64,000 bases of DNA from Pseudoalteromonas spongiae UST010723-006 (GTDB taxonomy: Bacteria; Pseudomonadota; Gammaproteobacteria; Enterobacterales; Alteromonadaceae). Where the stretch lies: positions 1,426,001 to 1,490,000 of the forward strand of contig NZ_CP011040.1 of NCBI RefSeq assembly GCF_000238255.3. Reading direction: 5' to 3'. The notes beneath the pieces were generated by a model. That model did no database searches. It worked only from the letters and a program-made list of their open reading frames with translations, and was not told the origin of the DNA. A program made the position numbers and the translations under genes. Shown here one piece after another: positions 25,384 through 34,505 of this stretch. Positions within the stretch are counted from its first letter, which is position 1. Every line of letters starts with the position of its first letter.

Positions 25384-28080
25384 ATGCAAGCGCCAGTATT
25401 TAAAGCGAGCCTAATTGCATCGAGCATTCTCTTACTCACGGCATGTGGTTCCGACGACAAACCGAATAAAGCACCAACTATTTCAAGCAATATTGCCAGT
25501 GCCTACCCTGAGCGTGGTGATGTTGCTATTGCCATTACACTTTCAGACAGTGACGGTAGCATTAAGTCGTCAAACGTAGTGCAAACTAGCGGCCCAACGG
25601 TCGAGTTCGCATATGCTAATGGCAGTTTAAGCTTTACTGCGCCAGAAGTTACCAGCGATAGCGCTGTCGGTTTTACCGTAACCGCAAGCGACAACGATGG
25701 TGCACAATCAACGCTAAACATCAGCACTACTATTACCGATGTAAACCGCGCACCGATTACTGATGCATCTCAAGTACAAGTTGAATTTAATCAAGCGCTA
25801 GAGTTTGATTTAGGCATTTCAGATCCTGATGGCGACACGGTACAAGTTGCAATTAAAGCTGCGCCGCAACAAGGTGAATTAACATTACTTGAAAACAACG
25901 TATTTTCTTATACTCCGAGCCTAAACAGCGCTGAAGACCAAGAGTTTGAAATCACCTTAAGCGATGGCGACCTTGAAACAACGCAGTTAGTGAGTATTCA
26001 ATTAGTTGATACAAGTGCCCCTGTAATTGTGACCAAAACACCCGAATCAAACGCACGTTTAGTCGCAGTTGATAGCAAGATTACAATTTCATTCGACGAT
26101 GTATTAGACGCAACCAGCGTTACCACTAATTCAGATGCACAATGTAGCGGCAGCATTCAGGTAAGTAACGATAACTTTGTTACATGTGTTGCGCTTACTT
26201 TAAGCTCAGCAACAACTGATGCTAACCCAACTGTTTTAACCTTAGATCCAGCTCAAAGCCTTTCTGCATCAAGTGATTACGTTGTAAAAGTAACGGGTGA
26301 TGTTGCCAACTTCCACGGTACGTCGCTTGTTGAACAAAGCTTTACATTTAAAACTGAAAACAGCGATCTGCTTATTTCAGAAGTGTCATCGTCAAAATAC
26401 TGGGATGATAATCGTTGGGTAGAAGTTTATAACGGTACGGCCAGCCCTGTTTCACTTGCAGGCTATCAAATTGTTGCCGAAAGCATTAACTATACCGATT
26501 GGAGTGATACTGGCGTAAGATCTTTTGCACTTTCAGACAAAACGCTCGCACCGGGTGAATTTATTGTGCTGCAAGCAAAGCACGGTAATGGCTACTGGCA
26601 ACAAAGTGTCGCTGAATCAGATCAGCTAATGTTAATTTCAGACGAATCAAATATTCACCCTGAATGGTACTACTCAGGCGGTTTTGTTGAATTACAAACG
26701 GTGTCTGGTACAACGGTAGATTTTGTTAGCTTTGGTGAAAATGCCTACCTGCCAACTGACGCAAGCCAATGGCAAGCAGGTAATAATGCCGCGCCAATGG
26801 AAGAAGACCTAGGTATGAGTGTTGTTCGCACAGCGCTTGATAGCGATACAAACTCAGCGCAAGACTGGCAAGTAAGCTATTACATGACACCAGGCGGACA
26901 AAATGACGTAGCCTGTAATACCGATGACGACAACGACGGCATTCCAGATTGCGCCGAACAAGAAGGCGCAACCTTTGCAGGCCTACCACTTTATGAGTGG
27001 GGTGCTCGCGCAGGTGTAAGAGACATCTTTATCGAAGTCGACTACATGGAAAGTAATGACCCAGGTATTCAATTGCATCGTCAAGCATTAGATTCAGTTA
27101 AAGCGGCATTTGCAGCGCAAAATATTGCAATGCATTTTGATGCTGGTGATTTATACCACCAAGCTGAAGGTATTTCGCCAGCTGACTATGACTTAGGCGG
27201 CGGTAACCAAGTTGAGTTTTACGCGCAAACTAACTTTGCAGGTTCAGCTGAAGCACCAAGTATTCTTGACCATAAAGTGAAAAACTTCGACATCAAACGT
27301 CGTCCTATTTTCCACTACATGCTAATGGCAAATAGTCAGAACGAAGATGGCTCAGCAGGTTCTTCTGGCCTTGCTGAAATCAACGGTAATGACTTTATTA
27401 TTTCTATGGGTAACTGGGGCTTTAGCCTAGAAACGGAAATAGACCGCAATGTTGTTTACAACATGCAAGCAGGCACGATTATGCATGAGCTAGGTCACAA
27501 CCTAGGCCTTGGTCATGGCGGTAACAACCACACCAATAATAAACCTAATCACCACAGCGTAATGAACTACTTGTATCAATTAAGTGGTTTATCAACTATC
27601 GGCGAAAGCGAAGGCGATCGTTACCACCGTCGTTTCTTCTCTGGTAACAACAACTGTTTCCCAGAGGGTACGCAACTAACAAATGGTTTCACCTCTGCAC
27701 CAGCAGATTTCAAAATCAGCTACTCGCACGGTGTTAACGGCACAATTAACGAAGCTCAAATCGATGAGTCGCTTGGTTTAGTCAATGCAAATTCTGTTGC
27801 GGTTGATTTTGATTGTAACGGCAACAGCAGCGACGTATTAACTAACTACGACTTAAACTTTGATGGCGAACTAAGTGCCGAGCTAAACGACTTTAACGAA
27901 TGGGGCAACTTAATGCTGACCTTCACGCGTTATTGGAGTGGTGCAAACGGTGGCGCTACGCTTACTGCGAATGAACAGCAAAAGCCACAAAACGTAATGA
28001 ACTCTGATCTACAAGAAGTTATTGTTGAACAAGCGCCGTCTAAGGAGCTGTTAAAAATGATTTCTACTGCTGGTAAATAA
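25384..28080 (+). CDS. Large lipoprotein zinc metalloprotease with Ig-like and lamin-tail domains
   Basis: An 898-residue protein with a lipoprotein signal (LLLTACGSDD). Then come tandem cadherin-like Ig repeats to about residue 210, a Big_5/SbsA-type domain (PESNARLVAVDSKITISFDD) to about 315, a lamin-tail domain (LISEVSSSKYWDDNRWVEVYN) near 330-470, and a calcium-type DTDDDNDGIPDCAEQ segment near 515. The catalytic region contains HELGHNLGLGHGG near residue 700, the HExxHxxGxxH zinc motif of metzincin-like peptidases, with a downstream Met-turn-like SVMNY. It is probably anchored to the outer membrane and acts outside. A small lipoprotein gene follows by one base. Confidence 0.9.
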   Translation: MQAPVFKASLIASSILLLTACGSDDKPNKAPTISSNIASAYPERGDVAIAITLSDSDGSIKSSNVVQTSGPTVEFAYANGSLSFTAPEVTSDSAVGFTVTASDNDGAQSTLNISTTITDVNRAPITDASQVQVEFNQALEFDLGISDPDGDTVQVAIKAAPQQGELTLLENNVFSYTPSLNSAEDQEFEITLSDGDLETTQLVSIQLVDTSAPVIVTKTPESNARLVAVDSKITISFDDVLDATSVTTNSDAQCSGSIQVSNDNFVTCVALTLSSATTDANPTVLTLDPAQSLSASSDYVVKVTGDVANFHGTSLVEQSFTFKTENSDLLISEVSSSKYWDDNRWVEVYNGTASPVSLAGYQIVAESINYTDWSDTGVRSFALSDKTLAPGEFIVLQAKHGNGYWQQSVAESDQLMLISDESNIHPEWYYSGGFVELQTVSGTTVDFVSFGENAYLPTDASQWQAGNNAAPMEEDLGMSVVRTALDSDTNSAQDWQVSYYMTPGGQNDVACNTDDDNDGIPDCAEQEGATFAGLPLYEWGARAGVRDIFIEVDYMESNDPGIQLHRQALDSVKAAFAAQNIAMHFDAGDLYHQAEGISPADYDLGGGNQVEFYAQTNFAGSAEAPSILDHKVKNFDIKRRPIFHYMLMANSQNEDGSAGSSGLAEINGNDFIISMGNWGFSLETEIDRNVVYNMQAGTIMHELGHNLGLGHGGNNHTNNKPNHHSVMNYLYQLSGLSTIGESEGDRYHRRFFSGNNNCFPEGTQLTNGFTSAPADFKISYSHGVNGTINEAQIDESLGLVNANSVAVDFDCNGNSSDVLTNYDLNFDGELSAELNDFNEWGNLMLTFTRYWSGANGGATLTANEQQKPQNVMNSDLQEVIVEQAPSKELLKMISTAGK

Positions 28081-28081
28081 C

Positions 28082-28543
28082 ATGAAAAGAGTAACGATTG
28101 TAATCTTGTTGTTACTCTTGGTGGGCTGCTTTGATAGCAGCTCGCCAGATTGGCAATTGACTAACACTGGCTTAAATTACCAAAACGTTGCAGTAAATTT
28201 TAACGGGCAAACAGTGGTAAATTGCAGTGATTGTAGATTAAAAAATACATCTCAGCACTCGCCTCAAGGCGCGGTTAAATTTACCGGCCTCTACCAAAAA
28301 GATGCGTTAGTTGCCGCTTACGGAGACAACGCTCAGTTAGAGGTTAAAATTCCAAACGATGCAGGGCGAACCGTGTTTAAGGTGTTGGCTAAAAACAGCG
28401 CGTGGCAATTAGAAAGTGAAAGCAACAGCTTTGCACTTAGCGAAGGTGAAGTCACAAATATTACCGTGTATGGTACTAATTACGTCATTTTACCGCTGAA
28501 ACTCTCTAAGCAACGCATAAACTATATTTGGCTGAAGCAATAG
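28082..28543 (+). CDS. Small lipoprotein linked to the metalloprotease
   Basis: A 153-residue protein with lipoprotein signal (LLLLLVGCFDSSS). The mature part has a Cys pair (VVNCSDCRLKN) and a beta-rich C-terminus ending KQRINYIWLKQ. The ATG lies one base after the protease stop, so they are an operon and probably act together at the envelope. The Ig-like look of the mature domain is suggestive only; no family recognised. Confidence 0.72.
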   Translation: MKRVTIVILLLLLVGCFDSSSPDWQLTNTGLNYQNVAVNFNGQTVVNCSDCRLKNTSQHSPQGAVKFTGLYQKDALVAAYGDNAQLEVKIPNDAGRTVFKVLAKNSAWQLESESNSFALSEGEVTNITVYGTNYVILPLKLSKQRINYIWLKQ

Positions 28544-28559
28544 GTTAGGGTTGAGTTGG

Positions 28560-28828
28560 CTAGGGTCTGTTGAACGTTGCTGTTCTATTTTTGTTCTCTT
28601 TGAGCGTGCTTTTATCGCGGCGCTCGATGTGTGGCCTAGCAATCTAAGCGAATATCGAGCAACAATGAGAAAAGTGCGCTCAAAAGAACCGTTCGGCAGC
28701 GCTTGATTGGCTTTTCTACTGTGTTATCGGCTTACTCACATAGAATAACTATGCCACGCAGCCGCTGCCTTGTATAAAACCCAATCAAACTGCTGCAAAA
28801 ACGAACTTGAAAGGTCAACAGACCCTAG
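28560..28828. mobile_element. 269-bp MITE-like element with inverted ends
   Basis: It starts CTAGGGTCTGTTGA (28560-28573) and ends TCAACAGACCCTAG (28815-28828), perfect 14-bp inverted ends. Beyond them the ends stay imperfectly complementary to about 29 bp (GTTC.ATTTTTG-like). The CTAG at each tip may be a 4-bp target duplication or part of the repeat. No open frame of note lies inside. The same end occurs alone at 3544. No transposase of the matching type is in the window, so it would move in trans. Confidence 0.72.
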
Positions 28829-28876
28829 TTAATGAAATTAGCCAACAACACACAACATATAAGTAAGGGGCATTTA

Positions 28877-29311
28877 ATGAAAGTTTATTTATCAGGTGAA
28901 ATCCACAGTGATTGGCGCGAACAAATTATTGCTGGCTGCCAAGCTAAAAATCTCGATATTCAGTTTGTCTCACCAAACACAGATCACGAATCAAGCGATG
29001 CTGCTGGCGATTGCCTAGGCGAAGAAACTAACTCATTTTGGCGCGACCACAAATCAGCAAAAGTAAATGCAATACGTATTCAAAATGCCATTAAATCATG
29101 TGATTTAGCGATTATTCGCTTTGGTGATAAATACAAACAGTGGAACGCCGCATTTGATGCAGGTTACTGCGCCGCCCTTGGCAAGCCCTACATAACACTG
29201 CATAGCGAAGAAATTGTTCATGCATTAAAAGAAGTAGACGGCAGCGCGCAAGCGTGGGCCACATCACCATCACAAATTGTCGAAATTTTAGCGTACACGC
29301 TTAATTCATGA
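28877..29311 (+). CDS. YtoQ-family protein
   Basis: About 144 residues beginning MKVYLSGEIHSDWREQI; this ATG has AAGGGG upstream and fits the family start better than the frame opening at 28832. Landmarks are SPNTDHESSDAAGDCLG, WRDHKSAKVNAIRIQNAI and FGDKYKQWNAAFDAGYCAALG, typical of YtoQ proteins, which resemble nucleoside 2-deoxyribosyltransferase folds. Biochemical role not established. Its last bases overlap the ene-reductase start (ATGA), so the two are translationally coupled. Confidence 0.85.
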   Translation: MKVYLSGEIHSDWREQIIAGCQAKNLDIQFVSPNTDHESSDAAGDCLGEETNSFWRDHKSAKVNAIRIQNAIKSCDLAIIRFGDKYKQWNAAFDAGYCAALGKPYITLHSEEIVHALKEVDGSAQAWATSPSQIVEILAYTLNS

Positions 29312-30429
29312 AGTTAAGCCTGTTTGATCCGATCCAATTAGGATCAGTAACACTCAAAAATCGCATTGTTATGGCGCCTATGACGCGTTCGCGGGCGTCG
29401 CAACCGGGCAACATTCCTAACGACCTAATGGCAACCTATTATGCTCAGCGTGCAACTGCGGGTTTAATTATTAGCGAAGGAACGCCTATTTCAGGGGTTG
29501 CGCGCGGCTATTCACTTACGCCGGGTATTTACACTGAACAGCAGATTGCTGGTTGGCGTAAAGTTACCCATGCAGTACACGAGCGCGACGGCAAGATTTT
29601 TGCTCAGTTGTGGCACGTTGGCAGGCGTTCAAGTACAGCTATCGAAGGGCTACAACCACTGTCACCATCAGCAATAAAAGAACCCGATAAAGTTTACGGC
29701 CCGCTACCAAATGGCGAACTAGGCATGATAGACACCACAATGCCAAAAGCCATGGATTTAAGCGATATTCAAAACACGGTGAATGACTTTGTTATTGCTG
29801 CGAAAAACGCCATGCAGGCGGGATTCGATGGAGTAGAAATTCACGGCGCACACGGTTACTTGCTAGATCAATTTATGCGCCGTTATGCCAACACACGCGA
29901 TGATAAATACGGTGGCTCAATTGAAAACCGTATTCGATTAACAATTGATGTGTGCCAAGCTGTGGCTAATGCTATTGGCAGCGACAAAGTGGGGCTGCGT
30001 ATTTCGCCATTTGTTTCTAGCAGCTTTCAACAGCATGACAGCGACATGCCAACCTTAACCCTAGCACTTTTAAAGGCGCTCGCACCAATCAAGCTCGCTT
30101 ATTTGCACCTATCTGAAAATATTGGTAATTATCAGCCAATCACCGATACGTATCGCAAAAAAATACGCTCGCTTTACCCACATCCAATAATGTTGGCGGG
30201 CGGTTTAACGCAAGAGCTTGCCAACTGCTTTTTAAATAAAGGCATGGCAGACCTATTTGCCTTTGGTACAGCCTATATTTGTAACCCCGATTTAGTTGAG
30301 CGCATGAAGGGCAATATGCCACTAACGCAATTAGCCAATAATGCGCACAGTACATTTTATGGTGGCGGTGAAAAAGGCTATACCGACTACCCAACCAGTT
30401 GCAGTTTGGCACAAAAATCCGTACGCTAG
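29308..30429 (+). CDS. Old yellow enzyme family alkene reductase
   Basis: A 373-residue FMN TIM barrel. Motifs are KNRIVMAPMTRSRA, ISEGTPIS, AQLWHVGRRS, FDGVEIHGAHGYLLDQFMR, YGGSIENRIR and AFGTAYICNPDL, with a C-terminal GGGEKGYTDYP. The His-X2-Gly FMN/substrate site (HGAHGYL) is present. It reduces activated C=C bonds or nitro compounds with NAD(P)H. A paralogue is encoded at 57252. Coupled to the YtoQ gene by a 4-base overlap. Confidence 0.94.
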   Translation: MKLSLFDPIQLGSVTLKNRIVMAPMTRSRASQPGNIPNDLMATYYAQRATAGLIISEGTPISGVARGYSLTPGIYTEQQIAGWRKVTHAVHERDGKIFAQLWHVGRRSSTAIEGLQPLSPSAIKEPDKVYGPLPNGELGMIDTTMPKAMDLSDIQNTVNDFVIAAKNAMQAGFDGVEIHGAHGYLLDQFMRRYANTRDDKYGGSIENRIRLTIDVCQAVANAIGSDKVGLRISPFVSSSFQQHDSDMPTLTLALLKALAPIKLAYLHLSENIGNYQPITDTYRKKIRSLYPHPIMLAGGLTQELANCFLNKGMADLFAFGTAYICNPDLVERMKGNMPLTQLANNAHSTFYGGGEKGYTDYPTSCSLAQKSVR

Positions 30430-30453
30430 CGCGTCTCTCATCAAAATGGAATT

Positions 30454-30930
30454 ATGATGACTAAACACCTCATTATTTTACTCTTATTAAGTAACCTGTT
30501 TGCCTGTGCTATGTCGCCTTTTAATAACGACATTAAACAAGGGCACTTTCGTATTGAAAATACCAGCTACGATAATAGCCAAGGTAGAAAAGAATATGTT
30601 TACCTAATGTGCCATAAGCACAAACCCGCCACTTGGGTTACGGCAAGGCAATACCCTGCGGGTAAACACAATATTTGGGTAAAAGCGACTTACCAAGAGG
30701 CAAATAACCACAACTCGTACCAAGTTGCATTTGCCAATTTCAACCTCACATTGCCAGCTGGCGGAAACTATCAACTCGCACACACCATTCACGATGAGTC
30801 GATTTCAATTTGGTTGCAAGACATCAATACACTTAGCGCAAAATCTGAAGTGATTACTGCTAAATTAACTCGCAACAATATTGCAAACAGCACTAAACTT
30901 ATTAATCAATGTAAGCAAGGAACTGTTTAA
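30454..30930 (+). CDS. Hypothetical lipoprotein
   Basis: A 158-residue protein with a probable lipoprotein signal (LLLLSNLFACAMS). The mature part has a beta-sandwich feel (GHFRIENTSY, PAGKHNIWVKATYQE, LTLPAGGNYQLAH), reminiscent of PEGA-like or carbohydrate-binding folds, without a firm family. A second Cys lies near the end (INQCKQG). Confidence 0.65.
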   Translation: MMTKHLIILLLLSNLFACAMSPFNNDIKQGHFRIENTSYDNSQGRKEYVYLMCHKHKPATWVTARQYPAGKHNIWVKATYQEANNHNSYQVAFANFNLTLPAGGNYQLAHTIHDESISIWLQDINTLSAKSEVITAKLTRNNIANSTKLINQCKQGTV

Positions 30931-30931
30931 C

Positions 30932-31474
30932 ATGCAATTTGAATCCATTTCTCATCATGCAGCCGCCGATATCACTGCGCTCTTTACCCATGTTTTTAGC
31001 GACGCTGATGGCGCAAAGGCTGGGTTAAAAATCGGCGAACTCACCGAACGCATGCTGAATGACTGCACAAGCGATGAACTGATTGGCTTTGTTGCTAAAG
31101 AGCACGATACGCTTTTTGCCGCTGTACTGTTTAGTAAATTATGGATTAGCAACCAACCAAATCTTACCACGGTGATCCTCTCGCCAATGGCGGTGGCTTC
31201 TTCGCAGCAAGGTAAAGGCATCGGGCAAGCACTCATAAACCACGCGCTTACGTATTTAAAAACACACAACGTGGATTTTGTTGTGACCTATGGCGACCCT
31301 AACTTTTACAGTAAAACGGGGTTTCAAGCGGTGGCTGATACTCTGTTAATTCCGCCCTTTTCACTGTCGTACCCTCATGGTTGGCAAGCGGTTGCACTTG
31401 GCGATAAACCACTTAGCGAACTAACTGGCGAAGTACGTTGTGTATTGCCTCTTAATCAAGCGTGTTATTGGTAA
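30932..31474 (+). CDS. GNAT-family N-acetyltransferase
   Basis: About 180 residues from the ATG at 30932 (MQFESISHHAAADITALFTH), one base after the previous stop; the longer frame start overlaps that gene and is rejected. The acetyl-CoA loop is SSQQGKGIGQALINHAL, followed by VVTYGDPNFYSKTGFQAV, the YjdJ/YhbS-like pattern. It acetylates an unknown amine. Part of a tight plus-strand run with the racemase. Confidence 0.87.
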   Translation: MQFESISHHAAADITALFTHVFSDADGAKAGLKIGELTERMLNDCTSDELIGFVAKEHDTLFAAVLFSKLWISNQPNLTTVILSPMAVASSQQGKGIGQALINHALTYLKTHNVDFVVTYGDPNFYSKTGFQAVADTLLIPPFSLSYPHGWQAVALGDKPLSELTGEVRCVLPLNQACYW

Positions 31475-31477
31475 TTG

Positions 31478-32173
31478 ATGAAAACAATCGGTCTTTTAGG
31501 TGGCATGAGTTGGGAGTCAACGCTCAATTACTACAAAGCCATTAACCAAGGTGTAAAAGCCGCGCTTGGCGGGCTTAATAGCGCAGAAATTTTACTTTAT
31601 AGCGTTAATTTTGATCATATCGAAAAACTGCAACGGGCAGGCGAATGGCAAAAAATGGGCGACATGCTAGCAAAATCTGCGCAAGATTTAGAAGCAGCAG
31701 GTGCGCACTGCCTACTTATTTGTACCAACACCATGCATAAAGTAGCGCACCAAATTGAAGAGAATATTTCGATTCCGCTACTGCATATTGCCGACGCCAC
31801 CGCAGCACAATTGATACAAGACGATATATCGCGCGTTGGTTTGCTTGGCACCGCATTTACCATGGAGCAAGGCTTTTATAAAAACCGCCTAACAGAAAGG
31901 TTTGGTATTGATGTTATTGTACCCAACCAAGAAGATCGCGACTGTGTACATAGCGTTATTTACAACGAACTATGCCTTGGCGAAATCAATCTTGAGTCAA
32001 AAGAACGTTACCTCGCAATCATCAATAAGCTTCACCGCCAAGGTGCGCAAGCGATAATTCTTGGCTGTACTGAAATCGCATTATTAGTATCACAAAACGA
32101 TACGGAGATTCCCCTTTACGACACTACAGGCATTCATGCCGATGCCGCCGTGAAGTTTGCACTTAAAAAATAA
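31478..32173 (+). CDS. Aspartate/glutamate racemase family protein
   Basis: About 231 residues from the ATG at 31478 (MKTIGLLGGMSWESTLNYYK), a family-typical start. The two catalytic cysteines are visible in LLICTNTMHK and ILGCTEIALL. The family interconverts L- and D-amino acids without a cofactor, or isomerises related substrates; the GGMSWEST form is typical of broad-specificity or aspartate racemases (YgeA-like). It lies 3 bp after the GNAT gene. Confidence 0.92.
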   Translation: MKTIGLLGGMSWESTLNYYKAINQGVKAALGGLNSAEILLYSVNFDHIEKLQRAGEWQKMGDMLAKSAQDLEAAGAHCLLICTNTMHKVAHQIEENISIPLLHIADATAAQLIQDDISRVGLLGTAFTMEQGFYKNRLTERFGIDVIVPNQEDRDCVHSVIYNELCLGEINLESKERYLAIINKLHRQGAQAIILGCTEIALLVSQNDTEIPLYDTTGIHADAAVKFALKK

Positions 32174-32209
32174 CTTTTAAGTGCAATATTCAGTTTTTCA
32201 ATAATTCAC

Positions 32210-32800
32210 TTATTGGTGTTTACCAACCTGCCAACCATTGTGTGTTAGGTGTTCTTTTCCTGCGGCAACAGCGCCCGCTTCCATGGTGGTGCCCATGCTA
32301 TCGTTCCAGCGGTTTAAATAACCAAACAGTGATATCACACCCAAAATTTCAACCACTTCGCCATCATCCCAATGTTCTTTTAAATTTGCCGAAATCGCAT
32401 CATCAACCGCATTAGGCACGCTTGAGGCTGCTAAGGCAAATTCAAACGCCGCTTTTTCAGCATCAGTGTATAAATCGGATAACCTAAATTGCCAAATATG
32501 CTTTAAACGTTCATCGCTACCGCCATAACGCTCAGCCGCTAAAATTGTATGTGCTTCGCAGTAACGACACCCAGTATTTGCGCTGGTGATGTAACCAATT
32601 AAACGCTTTTGCTCTGCTGTTACGCGCCCATCATTTGCCATTACCGCTTTGTTTAAATTAATAAATGCGCGGGCTATTTCTGGGCGAATTTGCATGGTTA
32701 ATACGCTATTTGGGCAAAAGCCTAAGGTTTCGTTAAAAAACTTTGCTAGTTCTGCCACTTCGCTATCGTGATCGGGTGATAAAGGGGCTACTAACGCCAT
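32210..32800 (-). CDS. AhpD-like carboxymuconolactone decarboxylase family protein
   Basis: A 196-residue helical protein with the catalytic pair CRYCEAHT (C-X2-C-X3-H) near residue 78, as in AhpD-like peroxidase-related proteins. FNETLGFCPNSVLTMQIRPE and IGYITSANTG also fit. Such proteins reduce peroxides or handle reactive substrates through the redox-active Cys pair. RBS CAGGAG. It is divergent from a MarR regulator, with a 38-bp palindrome right upstream, so it is probably the repressed target. Confidence 0.9.
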   Translation of the reverse strand: MALVAPLSPDHDSEVAELAKFFNETLGFCPNSVLTMQIRPEIARAFINLNKAVMANDGRVTAEQKRLIGYITSANTGCRYCEAHTILAAERYGGSDERLKHIWQFRLSDLYTDAEKAAFEFALAASSVPNAVDDAISANLKEHWDDGEVVEILGVISLFGYLNRWNDSMGTTMEAGAVAAGKEHLTHNGWQVGKHQ

Positions 32801-32815
32801 GCTATTTCTCCTGTT

Positions 32816-32853
32816 GATTATATTTATGTTGCATATGCAACATAAATATAATC
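32816..32853. promoter_or_regulatory. 38-bp perfect palindrome, probable MarR operator
   Basis: The left arm GATTATATTTATGTTGCAT (32816-32834) is followed by its exact reverse complement (32835-32853). The palindrome begins 16 bp before the AhpD-like start codon, over its 5' untranslated region, and lies between that gene and the MarR gene. The core ATGTTGCATATGCAACAT resembles operators of MarR/OhrR-type repressors. Confidence 0.75.
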
Positions 32854-32969
32854 AAGTCACTAAACCATGTCTAGTTTTTGTACAAACTTATTTCTCAGTG
32901 TTTCACATCGGCTAAATATGCTATTTTGCAGCCAGTACCGTGCCTAAATATAAAAATCAATAACGCGCT

Positions 32970-33557
32970 ATGACAACAAACAAACGCCAAACGTCTTTTT
33001 CATTAAGCAGTAAAACCAATGACGCGATTGACCTCTATCAGCAGGTTCCCTACCGCATTGCAACCGCCAGTAATTTACTGGTACTTGATAGAGACGCCTA
33101 TGTAAAACAAATTACCGACCTAGACACCCGAGCAATTCGCGTACTATTAAATGTTGGCTCTTATGGGCCGATTAATGCGGCTGATATTGCTTACCAAACA
33201 CGGCTCGACCCTTATTCAGTTACCCGTGCAATCAATGGCCTGTTAAAAGAAGGGCTTATTCAAGCCGCCAACGACCATGCCACCAGCCGCAGTAAATTTG
33301 TTGAATTAAGCAAAGCTGGCATACCTATTTACCAAAATATTGCTAACTACATGGCCAAACGCTGTGAAGATGTGCTCGATGGCATTAGTGATGAAGAGCA
33401 AACATTACTGATGACAGTACTTGAGAAAATTGAGCTCAACACCGAGCGCATGCTGGCACAAAACGCGCAAACACTAAAAGACAACGGCGGCACCCCCACG
33501 CGCGACCAAAGTGAACAAATTCGTTGGCTAAAACGCACACAAAAGCAATCGCAATAA
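32970..33557 (+). CDS. MarR-family transcriptional regulator
   Basis: A 195-residue regulator, longer than most MarR proteins because of a polar N-terminal extension (about 25 residues) and a C-terminal tail. The winged helix contains TRAIRVLLNVGSYGPINAADIA, RLDPYSVTRAINGLLKEGLI and a wing with SRSKFVELSKAG. It probably represses the divergent AhpD-like gene through the 38-bp palindrome. No cysteine is seen, so it would not be an OhrR-type thiol sensor by itself; the signal is unknown. Confidence 0.88.
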   Translation: MTTNKRQTSFSLSSKTNDAIDLYQQVPYRIATASNLLVLDRDAYVKQITDLDTRAIRVLLNVGSYGPINAADIAYQTRLDPYSVTRAINGLLKEGLIQAANDHATSRSKFVELSKAGIPIYQNIANYMAKRCEDVLDGISDEEQTLLMTVLEKIELNTERMLAQNAQTLKDNGGTPTRDQSEQIRWLKRTQKQSQ

Positions 33558-33580
33558 CGTAGCCAAACAAGGGAAATACC

Positions 33581-34039
33581 ATGATCCGACTCGCTAACAA
33601 GGATGATTTAGTTGGTGTATTAACGCTCTATAACGAATTGCGACCAAGCGACCCAACGCTGCCCGATTCACTTGCCATTGAGCGCTGGCAACAAATAATT
33701 AGTGACGACAGAACCCATATAGTGGTTGCTGATATTAATGGCACGCTTGCAGCTACGTGTGCACTCAGTATCAATTTAAGCATTGCCGTTGGCGCACGCC
33801 CGTTTGGTTTAATTGAACATGTTGTAACGCGCCGCGATTTTCGCCGTCAAGGGTTAAGCCAGCAAGTACTCAGTTATGCAATTGATTTAGCATGGCAGTT
33901 AAGCTGCTACAAAGTCATGCTGCTATCTGGCGCAAAGCTAAATGGTGCCCATAAAGTGTATAGCGCAGTCGGATTCGACGGCGACAGAGAACGTGACTTT
34001 GTTATTAAAGCACCCGATATTGCGGCGCAAAATAATTAA
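33581..34039 (+). CDS. GNAT-family N-acetyltransferase
   Basis: A 152-residue protein: MIRLANKDDLVGVLTLYNEL, VVADINGTLAATCALSINLS, VVTRRDFRRQGLSQQVLSYA (acetyl-CoA binding) and VYSAVGFDGD. Complete by family standards. RBS AGGGAAA lies 24 bp after the MarR gene, so they may share a transcript. Substrate unknown. Confidence 0.88.
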   Translation: MIRLANKDDLVGVLTLYNELRPSDPTLPDSLAIERWQQIISDDRTHIVVADINGTLAATCALSINLSIAVGARPFGLIEHVVTRRDFRRQGLSQQVLSYAIDLAWQLSCYKVMLLSGAKLNGAHKVYSAVGFDGDRERDFVIKAPDIAAQNN

Positions 34040-34165
34040 TTAGCTCTCTTATAAGAGCACAGTTTAAATCCTTTGCTTAGCTGTAAACACGCTGCACAAA
34101 GCAAACTTTTAGGCTTCTCTCGTATTTAAATTAAACCGCTGCCTTACGTAATCCAACGTTTCGCG

Positions 34166-34326
34166 CCATTAAGTAAGCCATAAATACACTTGCCAAACTT
34201 AACATTGTAAGCCTAAAGCTATACTGATAATCTACTGAAATAATTAAATAAAAAATAATTAGTCTGCAAGGTTTTAAGATCTAGATAACGCGCTTAAATC
34301 GTTACGCACACTAATACGCTGTTATA
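34166..34326 (+). repeat. Direct repeat, copy 1 (second copy 35051-35201)
   Basis: About 160 bp of non-coding sequence closely repeated at 35051-35201. Both carry GTAAGCCTAAA and GATAATCTACTGAAATAATT and end AATACGCTGTTATA. The two copies bracket the VOC gene and the MITE-like element, as if the gene was inserted with or duplicated between them. The 34.04-34.50 kb gap holds only this repeat and the element at 34324. Confidence 0.65.
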
Positions 34327-34486
34327 CCAATTCTGTTAAGTATGTGATCAGAGATAGCGCTGGATAAATGAAATGGTAACAAGGCTGAATTTTTCTTATG
34401 TAGTTGTTCTACATTGATAAATTCTAACGCAGTTAGCATGATATTTAGTCCGCTAGGATGATCAGCTACTTAAGTGAATTGGTATT
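34324..34486. mobile_element. 163-bp MITE-like inverted-repeat element
   Basis: It begins ATACCAATTCTGTTAAGTA followed by TGTGATCA and ends TGATCAGCTACTTAAGTG followed by AATTGGTAT, so the two ends are imperfect inverted repeats over about 30-40 bp. The middle has a small hairpin (ATGTAGTTGTTCTACAT). It has no coding capacity and abuts direct-repeat copy 1. It ends 20 bp before the VOC start codon, so it supplies that gene's upstream region. Confidence 0.65.
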
Positions 34487-34505
34487 ATGTTTTAAGGAGA
34501 AAGAG

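Noticed and set aside
34458..34505. Longer start for the VOC gene
   Set aside because: The extra codons lie inside the MITE-like element and have no RBS, while ATG 34506 has AAGGAG.
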